This document shows, one piece after another, positions 19,674 to 28,850 of a DNA stretch of 64,000 nt. A program made the position numbers and the translations under genes. Each line of letters opens with the position of its first letter. Within the stretch, counting starts at the first letter, position 1. Location: assembly GCA_946480445.1 (NCBI GenBank), contig CAMLJN010000006.1:62001-126000 (forward strand). Direction: 5' to 3'. Under the pieces are notes generated by a model that was given only the letters and a program-made list of their open reading frames with translations, made no database searches and was not told where the DNA came from. The DNA comes from an uncultured Buttiauxella sp. (GTDB lineage Bacteria; Pseudomonadota; Gammaproteobacteria; Enterobacterales; Enterobacteriaceae).

Positions 19674-21995
19674 CTACTGCAAAATAAAGTTTGCGGTGGC
19701 GATTTGCCCGCTGTCATCCAGCACCAGCACCTGATACGTACCCGGTTTATCCAGCGTCAGCGCCACACCCGCGTCGCTTTCACCCACGGCATCACCATTC
19801 AAAAACCACCAGCGAGCGCCCTGCCCACCCTGGCTGGACAGACGCAGCAGCAGCTGGGGTTGCCCCGGCAGGCGCTTTAAAATAGCCCCCTCGCGCACGC
19901 CTAACAATAGTAAAGGCGTAACGTCATTTTTCTGCACAGGAGGACATGTTACAGAAACCGGGGGTAAGCGCAGCGCACGCCGTTCCGCTACCGGCAACCA
20001 CGGCTCAAGTGGCAGTGGCCAAAGCGCAATACTCTGCTCTGTTGCCCCGGCACAATCTGCCGCCACGCGCTGACCTTGCTTATCCAGCCAGAGACGCTGC
20101 TGAATGCCCTGAATACTCTCCTGTCCCGGCGCCTGTAGCGTTGGCGGCTCGCTCTTGTCCAGCAGCCAGCCCGATAATCGCCGCCTGCAATTGCTGTCAC
20201 CCGCAGGCAGACTCTGCCCGCCAGGCCAGCAGATCTCCCCTGTCGAGACGGAGGCAGGACGGGGATCTGTCGGCAGGCGAACCTGCTGCACGCGGGAGCT
20301 GGCCTGCAGCAAATTATTGACCTGGTTAAGCAACGGCACGGCGCTCCCCAGACCAAATTGCCCCGCAACCGGCGTACTGTCCGGCCGCCCCGTCCAGACG
20401 CCAATCAGATAGCGTGAGTTGATGCCGATAGCCCAGGCATCGCGATAGCCATAGCTGGTGCCGGTCTTCCAGGCCAGCGGTACCACGGCAGGCAATGAAG
20501 CATCCGGCTGCGGCAAAGCCTCCCCGGCGAGAATACGACGGATAATCCACGCCGACCCCGGCGAAAGCAGAGGTCTTTCCACCAGCGGCTGATCTGGCCG
20601 GATGCGAAGCTGTGCTGCCCGTCCGTGGCGGGCGAACGCACTGTAGGCCGCGACAAGCTGGTCAAGACGCGCCCCGCCGCCGCCAAGGATGAGGGAAAGA
20701 TTTGGCTCGCTCCCCTGCGGAAAACGTAAATCCAGCCCCACGTTGCGCAGCTGCGCGGCAAAACGCTTTGGCCCGTAGGCCTCCAGTACCTGCACCGCCG
20801 GTAAATTGAGAGAACGCACCAGCGCTTCGCTCATGCTGACCGGGCCATGAAATCCCGTATCGAAATTCCCCGGACGGTAATCGCCAAAACGCCTCGGCAC
20901 ATCCTGCAGCAGCGACGAGGGATGGATTAACCCGTCATCCAGCGCCATACCGTAAACAAAGGGCTTCAGCACCGACCCCGGGGAGCGTATCGCGGTGACC
21001 ATATCGACGTGCCCGAACCGGGTATCATCATTGATATCCGACGACCCTACCCAGCCGCGCACTTCCATGGTCGTATGATCAACAACCAGCAGCGCAAGGG
21101 AAGAACGTGGCGGCAGCTGGCTTTTCCAGTTCATAGCCAGCTCTTCCAGCTGGCGCTGAAGGGAGGCGTCCAGCGTCGTGGCAATCTTGTACGCTTTTGT
21201 ACGGCTGGCGGCATAGCGGGAAAAAAGCGGAGCAAGCTGAGGCATCTGACGCGGGGCCAGCCAGACGGGTTCTTCAAGCGACTCGTTCACCTGCTGGCGT
21301 GACCAGACGCCCTGCTCAGCCATGCGCATCAGGACTTTATTGCGCGCGGCCTGCGCCCTTTCAGGCCAGCGGTCGGGGCGCAGACGACTCGGTGCCTGCG
21401 GGAGAACCGCAAGCAAAGCCGCATCGGAATAGCTAAGCTGCGCGGGTGACTTCCCAAGATAAGCCCAGCTGGCCGCGCCAACCCCCTGCAACGTGCCGCC
21501 AAAAGGCGCTCTGTTGAGATAAAGGGTCAGTATCTGCTGTTTAGAAAGATGCCATTCCAGCTGCATGGCCCGCCAGACCTGGCGCGCCTTACCGCCAAAG
21601 GTGCGGGGATGAGGATCCAGCAGGCGGGCCACCTGCATGGTTAACGTACTGCCCCCCGAGATCACCTGGCCGCTGCGAAGATCCTGCCAGGCGGCACGCA
21701 GAATGGCGAAAGGATTGATCCCCGGATGATCCCAGAAGTAACGATCTTCGTAGTTGATGAGGGCTGCAAGATAGCGCGGGGAAACCTCGCTTATCGTGAC
21801 CGGGTAGCGCCAGATCCCCTCTTCATCGGCAAACCGCCACAGCGGAGTGCCGTCTGCCGCGACGACCACCCGCGCGGGGTGAGCTTCACTGAGCGGAAGC
21901 GGCCAGCATTTATCAGCCAGCCACAGGCTGAGAACCAGTAACACAGGCGCCCCCACTAAAAGATAGCGAAGGCGCCAGCGCGGTCGTTTAATCAC
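19674..21995 (-). CDS. pbpC: Penicillin-binding protein 1C
   Basis: A class A bifunctional PBP of the inner membrane. A membrane anchor spans about residues 10-28. The GT51 glycosyltransferase follows, with Glu83 in NYEDRYFWDH and SGGSTLTMQVARLL. The transpeptidase domain has the SxxK serine in SPGSVLKPF (about Ser341-Lys344), RSLN and WKTGTSYGYRDAWAIG. A C-terminal BiPBP_C domain follows. It has 773 residues against 770 in E. coli. The start is GTG at 21995, just after the yfhM stop at 22008, so it is translated in one transcript with the macroglobulin gene. In E. coli the pair yfhM-pbpC is conserved, PBP1C repairing walls after attack. Confidence 0.96.
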   Translation of the reverse strand: MIKRPRWRLRYLLVGAPVLLVLSLWLADKCWPLPLSEAHPARVVVAADGTPLWRFADEEGIWRYPVTISEVSPRYLAALINYEDRYFWDHPGINPFAILRAAWQDLRSGQVISGGSTLTMQVARLLDPHPRTFGGKARQVWRAMQLEWHLSKQQILTLYLNRAPFGGTLQGVGAASWAYLGKSPAQLSYSDAALLAVLPQAPSRLRPDRWPERAQAARNKVLMRMAEQGVWSRQQVNESLEEPVWLAPRQMPQLAPLFSRYAASRTKAYKIATTLDASLQRQLEELAMNWKSQLPPRSSLALLVVDHTTMEVRGWVGSSDINDDTRFGHVDMVTAIRSPGSVLKPFVYGMALDDGLIHPSSLLQDVPRRFGDYRPGNFDTGFHGPVSMSEALVRSLNLPAVQVLEAYGPKRFAAQLRNVGLDLRFPQGSEPNLSLILGGGGARLDQLVAAYSAFARHGRAAQLRIRPDQPLVERPLLSPGSAWIIRRILAGEALPQPDASLPAVVPLAWKTGTSYGYRDAWAIGINSRYLIGVWTGRPDSTPVAGQFGLGSAVPLLNQVNNLLQASSRVQQVRLPTDPRPASVSTGEICWPGGQSLPAGDSNCRRRLSGWLLDKSEPPTLQAPGQESIQGIQQRLWLDKQGQRVAADCAGATEQSIALWPLPLEPWLPVAERRALRLPPVSVTCPPVQKNDVTPLLLLGVREGAILKRLPGQPQLLLRLSSQGGQGARWWFLNGDAVGESDAGVALTLDKPGTYQVLVLDDSGQIATANFILQ

Positions 21996-22007
21996 TTCAT
22001 CACCGTC

Positions 22008-25000
22008 TTAGGGTAAAACGGTGAGCACACCAACACTGGCTCCTGTCGCTCGCCACTGCGGAACATACATAGATTCCACCTGCGGCACCGGCACGGTATA
22101 GCTGCCCGGCGTGACCGCACGCGCCAGATAAACCAGGGTGGCATGCTGCCCTTCACTCAGAGGCAGAGCGGCCACGAAGCGATCGTCCCGGAACTCAAGG
22201 TGCTGAATATCCGCCTGCTGCATCTGACTGACCAGGCCCTGCACTTCGTTACTGCTGTCCGCAAGGCTTGCGCTGCTGTCGGACAGATTTTGGTTTTCCA
22301 GCTCTAATCCGGCGGGGAGAAGATCGACCACCAGCGCATCCGGCACGTTTTTATTCGCCCACACGTCCAGCCACACCATCACCAGCTCACCGCTTTTCAG
22401 GGCCGAAACCGGTTTGCTGTTGCCTTTGGCATCGAGGAAATGACGCTCAATATGCAGCACGTTGCTGTAAGGCGCCGGAGCCTGCCGGGCATAGCCGGTG
22501 CTATCCAGACGCAGATAGAGGTTTTCAGTGCCGGTGTTAGTAACCTGCAACGCAGTTAGCTGGTCATTGGTCAGGTTGCGGGTAACACCTTTATCGGCAC
22601 CCAGCGGTTCTGCGCTGAATGAGGCCTGCGCCTGCCAGTCACCTTTCGCCGTTTGCCCGTTACGCCCGGCCAGGAACAACGCATTGCTTTCCTGCGTCGA
22701 GAGCCAGCGCTGGCTGTAAGCGAGGTTAGAAAGTTCAAGCAGTAAGCTATTGCGCTGCTCCGACTGGAGCTTATTCTCCTCCAGCAGGCTCAGCATCATG
22801 GCTTTATCGCGCAGCTCGCTGCCATAGTCGGCCATCCAGATACGTTCATCGCTGCGTTTAGTTTGCAGCCCGAGCGCGAGCGCCTCCTGGCTACGCGGCG
22901 CATCGCCCATCAGTTTTAACGCCACGCCCAGCTGAACCAACGGTAAACCTGCTTTAGCCGTACTGTGCCGTTGCCACAGTTCGCGCAGCGCACCCAGCGG
23001 CGCTTTTTGCTGGCGAGCCAGCACCAGCCCCGCATAGGCCTGCACGGCAAACTTGCTGGCAGCCGAATCGTCGCTGTAGCGCAATGCAATCAGGCCCGGA
23101 TCCTGTAAATAGCGCAGCAAACGCTGATTCGCCTTATTCAGCGCCTCGGTATTGACGCTGTAGCCCTGCTCGTTGGCGCGCACCAGGAAATCGGTAACAT
23201 AGGCGGTAAGCCAGTACTCCTCCGGTCCGCCTTTGTCCCACAGCCCGAAGCCGCCGTTATCGCGCTGCATATCAAGCAGGCGCGAGATGCCCAGATCGAT
23301 CGCCGCCCGGCGTTGTTCATCGCCGGTCCCGGTAATCCCTAACGCTGTAAGCTGGGCCTGACTGGTATAGAGCGAAGGGAACAGGCCGCTTGTCGTCTGC
23401 TCGAGGCAGCCATACGGGTAAGCTTTCAACTCGCGAATATAGCGCGCAAGATTCAGCGGCGGCCGCCCGCTAAGCAGCAGCTGTCCTTCCAGTGTCTTCG
23501 GCGCCAGGCCGGAAAGATGCTCCGCCGGAATCGACCACACCTCGCCCGGCGTCAGTACCGCGCCGCTGTTCGTTGTTTGTGCCGGGAAGGCCGGGCGCAC
23601 GCCCAGCTTCCAGCTTTTCACCTGCGGTGCCACCGTTTCACCCGGCAGGTTCAGGCCCGTGATCTCGGCGCGGAGTTCACCGTCGCCAAAACCTTCCTGT
23701 GCACGTACCGGGATGTACAACGTCGATCGCGCTCCCGGTGCAAGTTTCACGGGTAAAGATGTCGCGCCATCCAGAGACAGCAGGCCGCTGGTTTTCAGGT
23801 TGACGTTCAGCGCCTGCGGCTGGTCGGTCAGGTTGGTTAAATCCAGAGCCAGGCGGCTGTTATCGCCGCTAGCCATAAAGCGCGGGGCGGCCAGCTCGGT
23901 AACCAGCGGGGCGGCCACTACCACTTTTTCCTCGCTGTTGCCAAAACGATCGTCAGTCCATGCCTGCGCCATCACGCGCAGCTCACCGTTAAAATCACCT
24001 ATCGGCAGGCTGATGCTCCCTTCGCCATGCTCATCGAGCTGCACCGGCTGCGCCTGCTGGGCGATAATGGTTACGTGATTAACCGGTTTTTTACCGCCCC
24101 GGCTGAGCTGATCCCCTTCATCGCCGTCGCCGCCAAAGCGCAGCGCGGCCAGCTTCCCGTCGCCTTCTATCACCTGCCCGTAAATATCGTAGAGATCAGC
24201 CCCGTAACGTTTACGGCCGAAGAAAGCTTCCCACGGATCAGGGGTTTTATAGTCGGTGATATTCAGCACGCCGCTGTCCACGGCGGAGAGCAGCACGTTA
24301 ATCTGTTTCGGTATCTCGCCGTGCTTCGCGCTCGCTTTTATCTTCACCGTCAGATTCTGGTTCGGCCGCATTTTTGCCGGGCCTTGCAAAGAAAGATTCA
24401 GACGACGGCCTTCGTCACCCAGCGGTAAATGGAGAAGACCGACAGCACGTTTCGGGGTAGCAGCATGGTTTTTATCACCAGGGCGAACGACCAGCGTGCT
24501 CAGATAGAGATCGTGGCGCTGCCAGTTTTTATCCACGGGAATAGAGATATCCAGCCCTTCAGCCGGAACATCAATCTCTTTCCACCACAGCGGCCCGTCG
24601 CTCGACTCCACCATCGCATAGCCTTTACCCGCGGCCGGTGCCGCGATATGGAGTTTGATGGTATCGCCTGGTTTGTAGCCCGGTTTATCCATTTTCAACG
24701 TGACGCGGTCAGGGCGTACGGCCCCGGTACCATCGCTGTTGTCCTGCCAGCTATAGCCAGCCCAGAAACGCACGCTGCTGACGATAGGGGTATCCGGCGA
24801 GCGAACCTCCAGGCGATAGGCGCCCCACTCTACCGGGAAAGCAACCTTGCCGGTTTCTCCGGCCTTGATATCCAGCTTCTGCTCCGCTTCGACCAGGTCT
24901 TTTTGATCGTACTGCGACTGCCAGCCCTGCCCGTCTTCCCAGCTCCAGTAGTAGTCGCGACGCTCACGAATCAGACGTACATCGAGACCGGTAGCGGCCA

Positions 25001-26972
25001 GCTTTTCACCTTTTGCATTGGCATAGACGATATCAAATCCGGCATTGCTGTCTTCATCTACAATCGGCTGAGTACGCGTTGTGTCCGTGCGGTAGTCGTA
25101 GACCTCTTTGCTGGCAAACTGCGGACGGATGCCGGGCAGCGCGTCTGAAGGCCAGATAGCCTGCTCTGCACGACGCGTGACGGGACGGCCGCCCGACTCC
25201 AGCAGGCTGGCCTGCAGCACCAGACGCAGCGGCGAATGAACATCGCTCCACTGGCTGTCGGTACTGACGGTGGTGTTGCCCTGCTCGTCCAGCTGGAGCT
25301 GCACTTCATCGAGGCTGCGGGATAAATTTTCTTCGTTGATATCGCCAAACTGGAAGCCCGGCAGCGCCGCAACGGCCTCCCGTAGCGGACGCAGGAAAAG
25401 CTGCCCTTGCAGGTTATTCCCGGCCGCAGGAGCGCCATAGAGATAACGGCCGTAGACCTGGAAACTGATGGCCTCGTCCGGGCTTGCCGGCTGCTGCGCC
25501 GGGGTGAGCGTCAGCGCCATGCGCTCCGGCATAAAGTCTTCGACTTTAAAAGACCAGACTCTTGGCTGATTGTCCCCGGTGTTGACCCTCACCTGCCAGT
25601 TACCGGTCTGCACGTCGCCTGCTAAGGAATATGTGAACTGATACAGACCGTTTTCCGGCTGCCACACCTGCGTTCTGGCTACCTGTCCGTCCGGCTTAAC
25701 AACGTCAAGTTTCACCGGCTGCGCTGGCAGCGGTTTGCCGTCGCTGTCGCGCAGCAGGGCGTTTAACACCACCGTTTCACCGGGGCGATACAGATCCCGT
25801 GGGCCAAACATAAAGAACTGCTTGCTGTATCCCTCTTCCCCGGCAATATCAAATTCGGCCAAATCCAGCGCGGGACGATTGAGATCGAGTAACGTGGTCT
25901 GTTCGCCGCTGCGCGCCAGAATCAGCACGCCCTTGTTGATTTTTTCCAACAGCGCATGGCCGTCACCGTCGCTTTTCGCCTGCGCGACGCTCTGGCCTTT
26001 ATCATTAAGCAGCGTGATTTCAACGCCTGACTGCGCGGCACCGTTCTCCAGGCTTTGGGCAAAGACATCCAGGCGATCGTGATAGCGATGGAGCGATACG
26101 CCGATGTCGCTTAAGGTAAAGAGCGTGGCGGCATTACTGTAGCTGTAATGCCCCGCTTCATTCATGATGGCAAGATAAACACCCGGCTGCTGTAAGGGCT
26201 TAATGTCGCCCAGCGGCAGCATGATCTTCTCGCGAGTATTCCGTTCGGGGTTGAGATCGAACCGGCCGGTGTAAACCAAATCCGCAAGCTTAAGTAGATT
26301 GTCCGACTCCCAGTTAGAAACCGAACTACGGTATTCCCACTGGCTGACAAAAGCGGCAAGAGATTCATTCTTGATACGGTAAAAGTTCACGTCCACCTTA
26401 CTGACGTTCAGCGCCATCACCGGCAGACCGGCAATGACTTTTGTCGGCAGCAAAGAGCCGCGGCTGGCAAAGCCCACACTTGGCTGTATGTCACGCGTGT
26501 CGATTTTCTTCTCAAAGGTGCTCGCGAAGGTGGCCTTATTGAGCGCCACCAGCTCAGGATCGACGGTGAGCAGCAGGCTACGTTTCGGTTCGAGATGGCG
26601 CATGCGAAGTTCTTTCAGGTCCTGGGATAGCTCCCAGGCACCGTCAACTTTCCCGCTGGTTTTGTCTACCAGATGCACCACGCGGGAAAAATCCTGATCG
26701 GGACTGAGCGGCACGGAGAAGGCCAGCACCAGAGTGCTTGCACCGTCCAGCTGCACTTCTGAAGCATCAAGCAATTTTAAAGGCTTGCCCGCCGACTGTT
26801 GTGCCAGCTTTTCCAGCTGGGCCGCATCCGGTTTTGCAGCTGGCTTCTGCGCCTGCTTTTGTGCCGCAGGCGTCGGGGCTGCAACCTGCGTCGCCTCTTT
26901 ATCGTCGCATCCCGTCAGCGCTAAAGCTGCCAACAGCGTGGCCGTCAGACTCACCAAACGTACCGATGTCAT
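22008..26972 (-). CDS. yfhM: Bacterial alpha-2-macroglobulin lipoprotein
   Basis: A large periplasmic protease trap tethered to the inner membrane. The lipoprotein signal ends LAALALTGCDDK (about residues 10-22), followed by an Ala/Gln/Lys linker. Serial macroglobulin domains follow, with VRPDRVTLKMDKPGYKPGD in the middle. The thioester motif YGCLEQT lies at about residue 1190 within the alpha/alpha TED domain (RLLDMQRDNGGFGLW). The start at 26972 (MTSVRLVSLTA) is preceded by AGGGA on the minus strand, and the longer frame adds a non-signal-like extension. It has 1654 residues against 1653 in E. coli. Confidence 0.96.
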   Translation of the reverse strand: MTSVRLVSLTATLLAALALTGCDDKEATQVAAPTPAAQKQAQKPAAKPDAAQLEKLAQQSAGKPLKLLDASEVQLDGASTLVLAFSVPLSPDQDFSRVVHLVDKTSGKVDGAWELSQDLKELRMRHLEPKRSLLLTVDPELVALNKATFASTFEKKIDTRDIQPSVGFASRGSLLPTKVIAGLPVMALNVSKVDVNFYRIKNESLAAFVSQWEYRSSVSNWESDNLLKLADLVYTGRFDLNPERNTREKIMLPLGDIKPLQQPGVYLAIMNEAGHYSYSNAATLFTLSDIGVSLHRYHDRLDVFAQSLENGAAQSGVEITLLNDKGQSVAQAKSDGDGHALLEKINKGVLILARSGEQTTLLDLNRPALDLAEFDIAGEEGYSKQFFMFGPRDLYRPGETVVLNALLRDSDGKPLPAQPVKLDVVKPDGQVARTQVWQPENGLYQFTYSLAGDVQTGNWQVRVNTGDNQPRVWSFKVEDFMPERMALTLTPAQQPASPDEAISFQVYGRYLYGAPAAGNNLQGQLFLRPLREAVAALPGFQFGDINEENLSRSLDEVQLQLDEQGNTTVSTDSQWSDVHSPLRLVLQASLLESGGRPVTRRAEQAIWPSDALPGIRPQFASKEVYDYRTDTTRTQPIVDEDSNAGFDIVYANAKGEKLAATGLDVRLIRERRDYYWSWEDGQGWQSQYDQKDLVEAEQKLDIKAGETGKVAFPVEWGAYRLEVRSPDTPIVSSVRFWAGYSWQDNSDGTGAVRPDRVTLKMDKPGYKPGDTIKLHIAAPAAGKGYAMVESSDGPLWWKEIDVPAEGLDISIPVDKNWQRHDLYLSTLVVRPGDKNHAATPKRAVGLLHLPLGDEGRRLNLSLQGPAKMRPNQNLTVKIKASAKHGEIPKQINVLLSAVDSGVLNITDYKTPDPWEAFFGRKRYGADLYDIYGQVIEGDGKLAALRFGGDGDEGDQLSRGGKKPVNHVTIIAQQAQPVQLDEHGEGSISLPIGDFNGELRVMAQAWTDDRFGNSEEKVVVAAPLVTELAAPRFMASGDNSRLALDLTNLTDQPQALNVNLKTSGLLSLDGATSLPVKLAPGARSTLYIPVRAQEGFGDGELRAEITGLNLPGETVAPQVKSWKLGVRPAFPAQTTNSGAVLTPGEVWSIPAEHLSGLAPKTLEGQLLLSGRPPLNLARYIRELKAYPYGCLEQTTSGLFPSLYTSQAQLTALGITGTGDEQRRAAIDLGISRLLDMQRDNGGFGLWDKGGPEEYWLTAYVTDFLVRANEQGYSVNTEALNKANQRLLRYLQDPGLIALRYSDDSAASKFAVQAYAGLVLARQQKAPLGALRELWQRHSTAKAGLPLVQLGVALKLMGDAPRSQEALALGLQTKRSDERIWMADYGSELRDKAMMLSLLEENKLQSEQRNSLLLELSNLAYSQRWLSTQESNALFLAGRNGQTAKGDWQAQASFSAEPLGADKGVTRNLTNDQLTALQVTNTGTENLYLRLDSTGYARQAPAPYSNVLHIERHFLDAKGNSKPVSALKSGELVMVWLDVWANKNVPDALVVDLLPAGLELENQNLSDSSASLADSSNEVQGLVSQMQQADIQHLEFRDDRFVAALPLSEGQHATLVYLARAVTPGSYTVPVPQVESMYVPQWRATGASVGVLTVLP

Positions 26973-27294
26973 TTTTTTATCCCTGGCCGGTGCGGCCGCT
27001 AACCGAAAACGTAGTGGAAGTATTATGCGGATTAACAAAAAAAGCGAAAGCTGCAAAGTGAGTCATTGCGGGATGCCTCGCAAAGCGAAGGTCGGCCTGG
27101 CAAAGGTTTCAGGAAAGGGGCGACAGCAAACTGGAAGCAGGATCACAGCCTGAAAGGTTACATGTAACCTTATGAGTCATTTGTTTTTAAAACAATAGGA
27201 TAAGTGGATTACACGCACTCATTCTTGCTACCTTCAGGTCAGTTCCGCAGCCTTAACGCGGTGTTTAGCCAGAGTGATAATCAGAGACAGCCAA
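26973..27294. other. Divergent yfhM / glucoside PTS intergenic region (322 bases)
   Basis: No gene is visible. The region contains a perfect 18-bp palindrome at 27154-27171 and a 15-base inverted repeat at 27181-27195, described separately. It must hold promoters for both directions. Confidence 0.6.
27154..27171. promoter_or_regulatory. Perfect 18-bp palindrome upstream of glucoside PTS operon (candidate operator)
   Basis: AAGGTTACATGTAACCTT is an exact inverted repeat. It lies 123 bases upstream of the permease ATG and 182 upstream of yfhM. Ten bases further on, TTGTTTTTAAAACAA (27181-27195) forms a second inverted repeat around a single T. The spacing and symmetry suggest a dimeric repressor site, plausibly for the RpiR-type regulator at 31169-31942. 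That link is inference. Confidence 0.55.
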
Positions 27295-28839
27295 ATGAAA
27301 AGAGCCGTTAACGCCCTGCAAAATTTTGGAAAATCGCTTTATGGTCCGGTGCTGATTTTACCCATCGTCGGTCTATTTATCGCGTTTGGTAACGTGTTGG
27401 GCAACGGCAACCTTGCGGAATATTTCCCTGTCCTCGGACACCCTTCCGTGCAGCACATCGGCGTACTTATCTCTAAATCCGCCGTCTCGGTGCTGGCCAA
27501 CCTGGCGCTGGTCTTTGGCGTGGGGATCCCCATCGGCCTTGCCGCCAAAGATAAAGGCTACGCGGCCCTTATTGGCCTGGTAACTTTTATCGTCTTTATT
27601 AATGCGATGAATGTGACGCTCCAGTTGCAGGGCGAACTGGCTCCGGCAGAGCAGATGCGCGCCGCCGGGCAAAGCATGGTTCTGGGTGTACAGGTGCTGG
27701 AGATGGGCGTGTTCGCAGGCATCCTCACCGGCGCGCTTTCCGGTTTTCTGTATAACCGCTATTCCGGCGTGCAGTTTTCCGGCGCGATGGCGATTTACTC
27801 CGGCCACTGCTTTGTAGCGATAATTATGCTGCCCGTCTCTATGCTGCTGGGTGTGGTCATGAGCGAGCTATGGCCCTTTGCGCAGCACGGTATTAGCGCC
27901 CTTGCCCTGGCGATAAAAGGCGCAGGAGTCGCAGGTGTCGCTATCTATGGTTTTCTCGAGCGTATTCTGGTGCCAACCGGTCTGCACCATCTCGTCTACA
28001 CGCCGTTCCTGTATACCGAATTAGGCGGCACGGCGGATGTCTGCGGCAGCGTTTATCAGGGCGCCCGCAACATTTATTTTGCAGAAATGGCCTGCCCGGA
28101 CGTGCATCAGCTCAGCAACACCGTCGTCTGGGACGCGCGCGGCATCAGTAAAATGTTTGGTCTGCCCGCCACCGCGCTGGCGATGTACATGACGGCCAGA
28201 CCGGAACGCAAAGCCGTGGCGAAAGCGATCCTTATCCCCGCCGCGCTGACATCAATGCTGGTTGGCGTTACCGAGCCGCTGGAGTTCTCTTTCCTGTTCG
28301 TCGCCCCGATGCTGTTTGTCGTGCATGCGCTGCTGACGGGCGTGGGCATGATGCTGTTTTCTCTGCTGGGCGTCCACGCCATCGGCGCTAACGGCGTTAT
28401 CGACTTTATTCTTTATAACCTGCCGCTCGGCACCGAAAAGTCCAACTGGCCGATGTATCTGCTGGTCGGACTGATCATGTCTGCCCTTTATTTCGTGGTC
28501 TTCCGCTTTCTTATTCAGCACTTTGATATGAAGACGCCGGGCCGCGAAGCCGATGACCAGCAAACCAGGCTCTACAGCAAGCAGGAATACCAGGCCAAAG
28601 GCAGTAACGACGGCCTGGGCGAAGCCATCATCGCAGGATTAGGTGGGCGAACAAATATTGAAGTGGTCGATAACTGTTACACCCGCCTGCGCGTCACAGT
28701 GCGCGATGTCTCAGCCATCGACGAACCCCGCCTGCAGGCCACGGGGGCAAAAGGGGTCATTAAACAAGGTAATAACGTTCAGGTGGTCTACGGACTGCAT
28801 GTCAAAAAAATGCGTGAAGCGGTAGAGACGTTTCTCTAA
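27295..28839 (+). CDS. PTS alpha-glucoside-type EIICB permease
   Basis: A glucose-superfamily PTS enzyme IICB that would import and phosphorylate a glucoside. The EIIC domain (about residues 8-405) has about ten hydrophobic segments and the family signatures LVGVTEPLEFSFLF and LVPTGLHHLVY. The EIIB domain (about 435-514) carries the phosphocysteine in DNCYTRLRVTV. No EIIA domain is present, so it should take phosphate from EIIA-Glc (crr), as MalX and AglA do. The ATG at 27295 is preferred; an in-frame GTG at 27274 lacks a ribosome-binding site. The GH4 hydrolase follows after 11 bases. Substrate specificity (maltose, sucrose isomers or similar) cannot be read from sequence. Confidence 0.85.
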   Translation: MKRAVNALQNFGKSLYGPVLILPIVGLFIAFGNVLGNGNLAEYFPVLGHPSVQHIGVLISKSAVSVLANLALVFGVGIPIGLAAKDKGYAALIGLVTFIVFINAMNVTLQLQGELAPAEQMRAAGQSMVLGVQVLEMGVFAGILTGALSGFLYNRYSGVQFSGAMAIYSGHCFVAIIMLPVSMLLGVVMSELWPFAQHGISALALAIKGAGVAGVAIYGFLERILVPTGLHHLVYTPFLYTELGGTADVCGSVYQGARNIYFAEMACPDVHQLSNTVVWDARGISKMFGLPATALAMYMTARPERKAVAKAILIPAALTSMLVGVTEPLEFSFLFVAPMLFVVHALLTGVGMMLFSLLGVHAIGANGVIDFILYNLPLGTEKSNWPMYLLVGLIMSALYFVVFRFLIQHFDMKTPGREADDQQTRLYSKQEYQAKGSNDGLGEAIIAGLGGRTNIEVVDNCYTRLRVTVRDVSAIDEPRLQATGAKGVIKQGNNVQVVYGLHVKKMREAVETFL

Positions 28840-28850
28840 AGGAGTCAACG

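Noticed and set aside
26873..26972. Upstream extension of yfhM to 27056
   Set aside because: The extension lacks family support and would place a hydrophobic stretch before the lipoprotein signal; the ATG at 26972 has an AGGGA site.
27274..27294. GTG at 27274 as the EIICB start
   Set aside because: No ribosome-binding site in front; the first residues are polar and unlike the family N-terminus, whereas ATG 27295 starts the usual MKRAVNALQNFGKS-type sequence.
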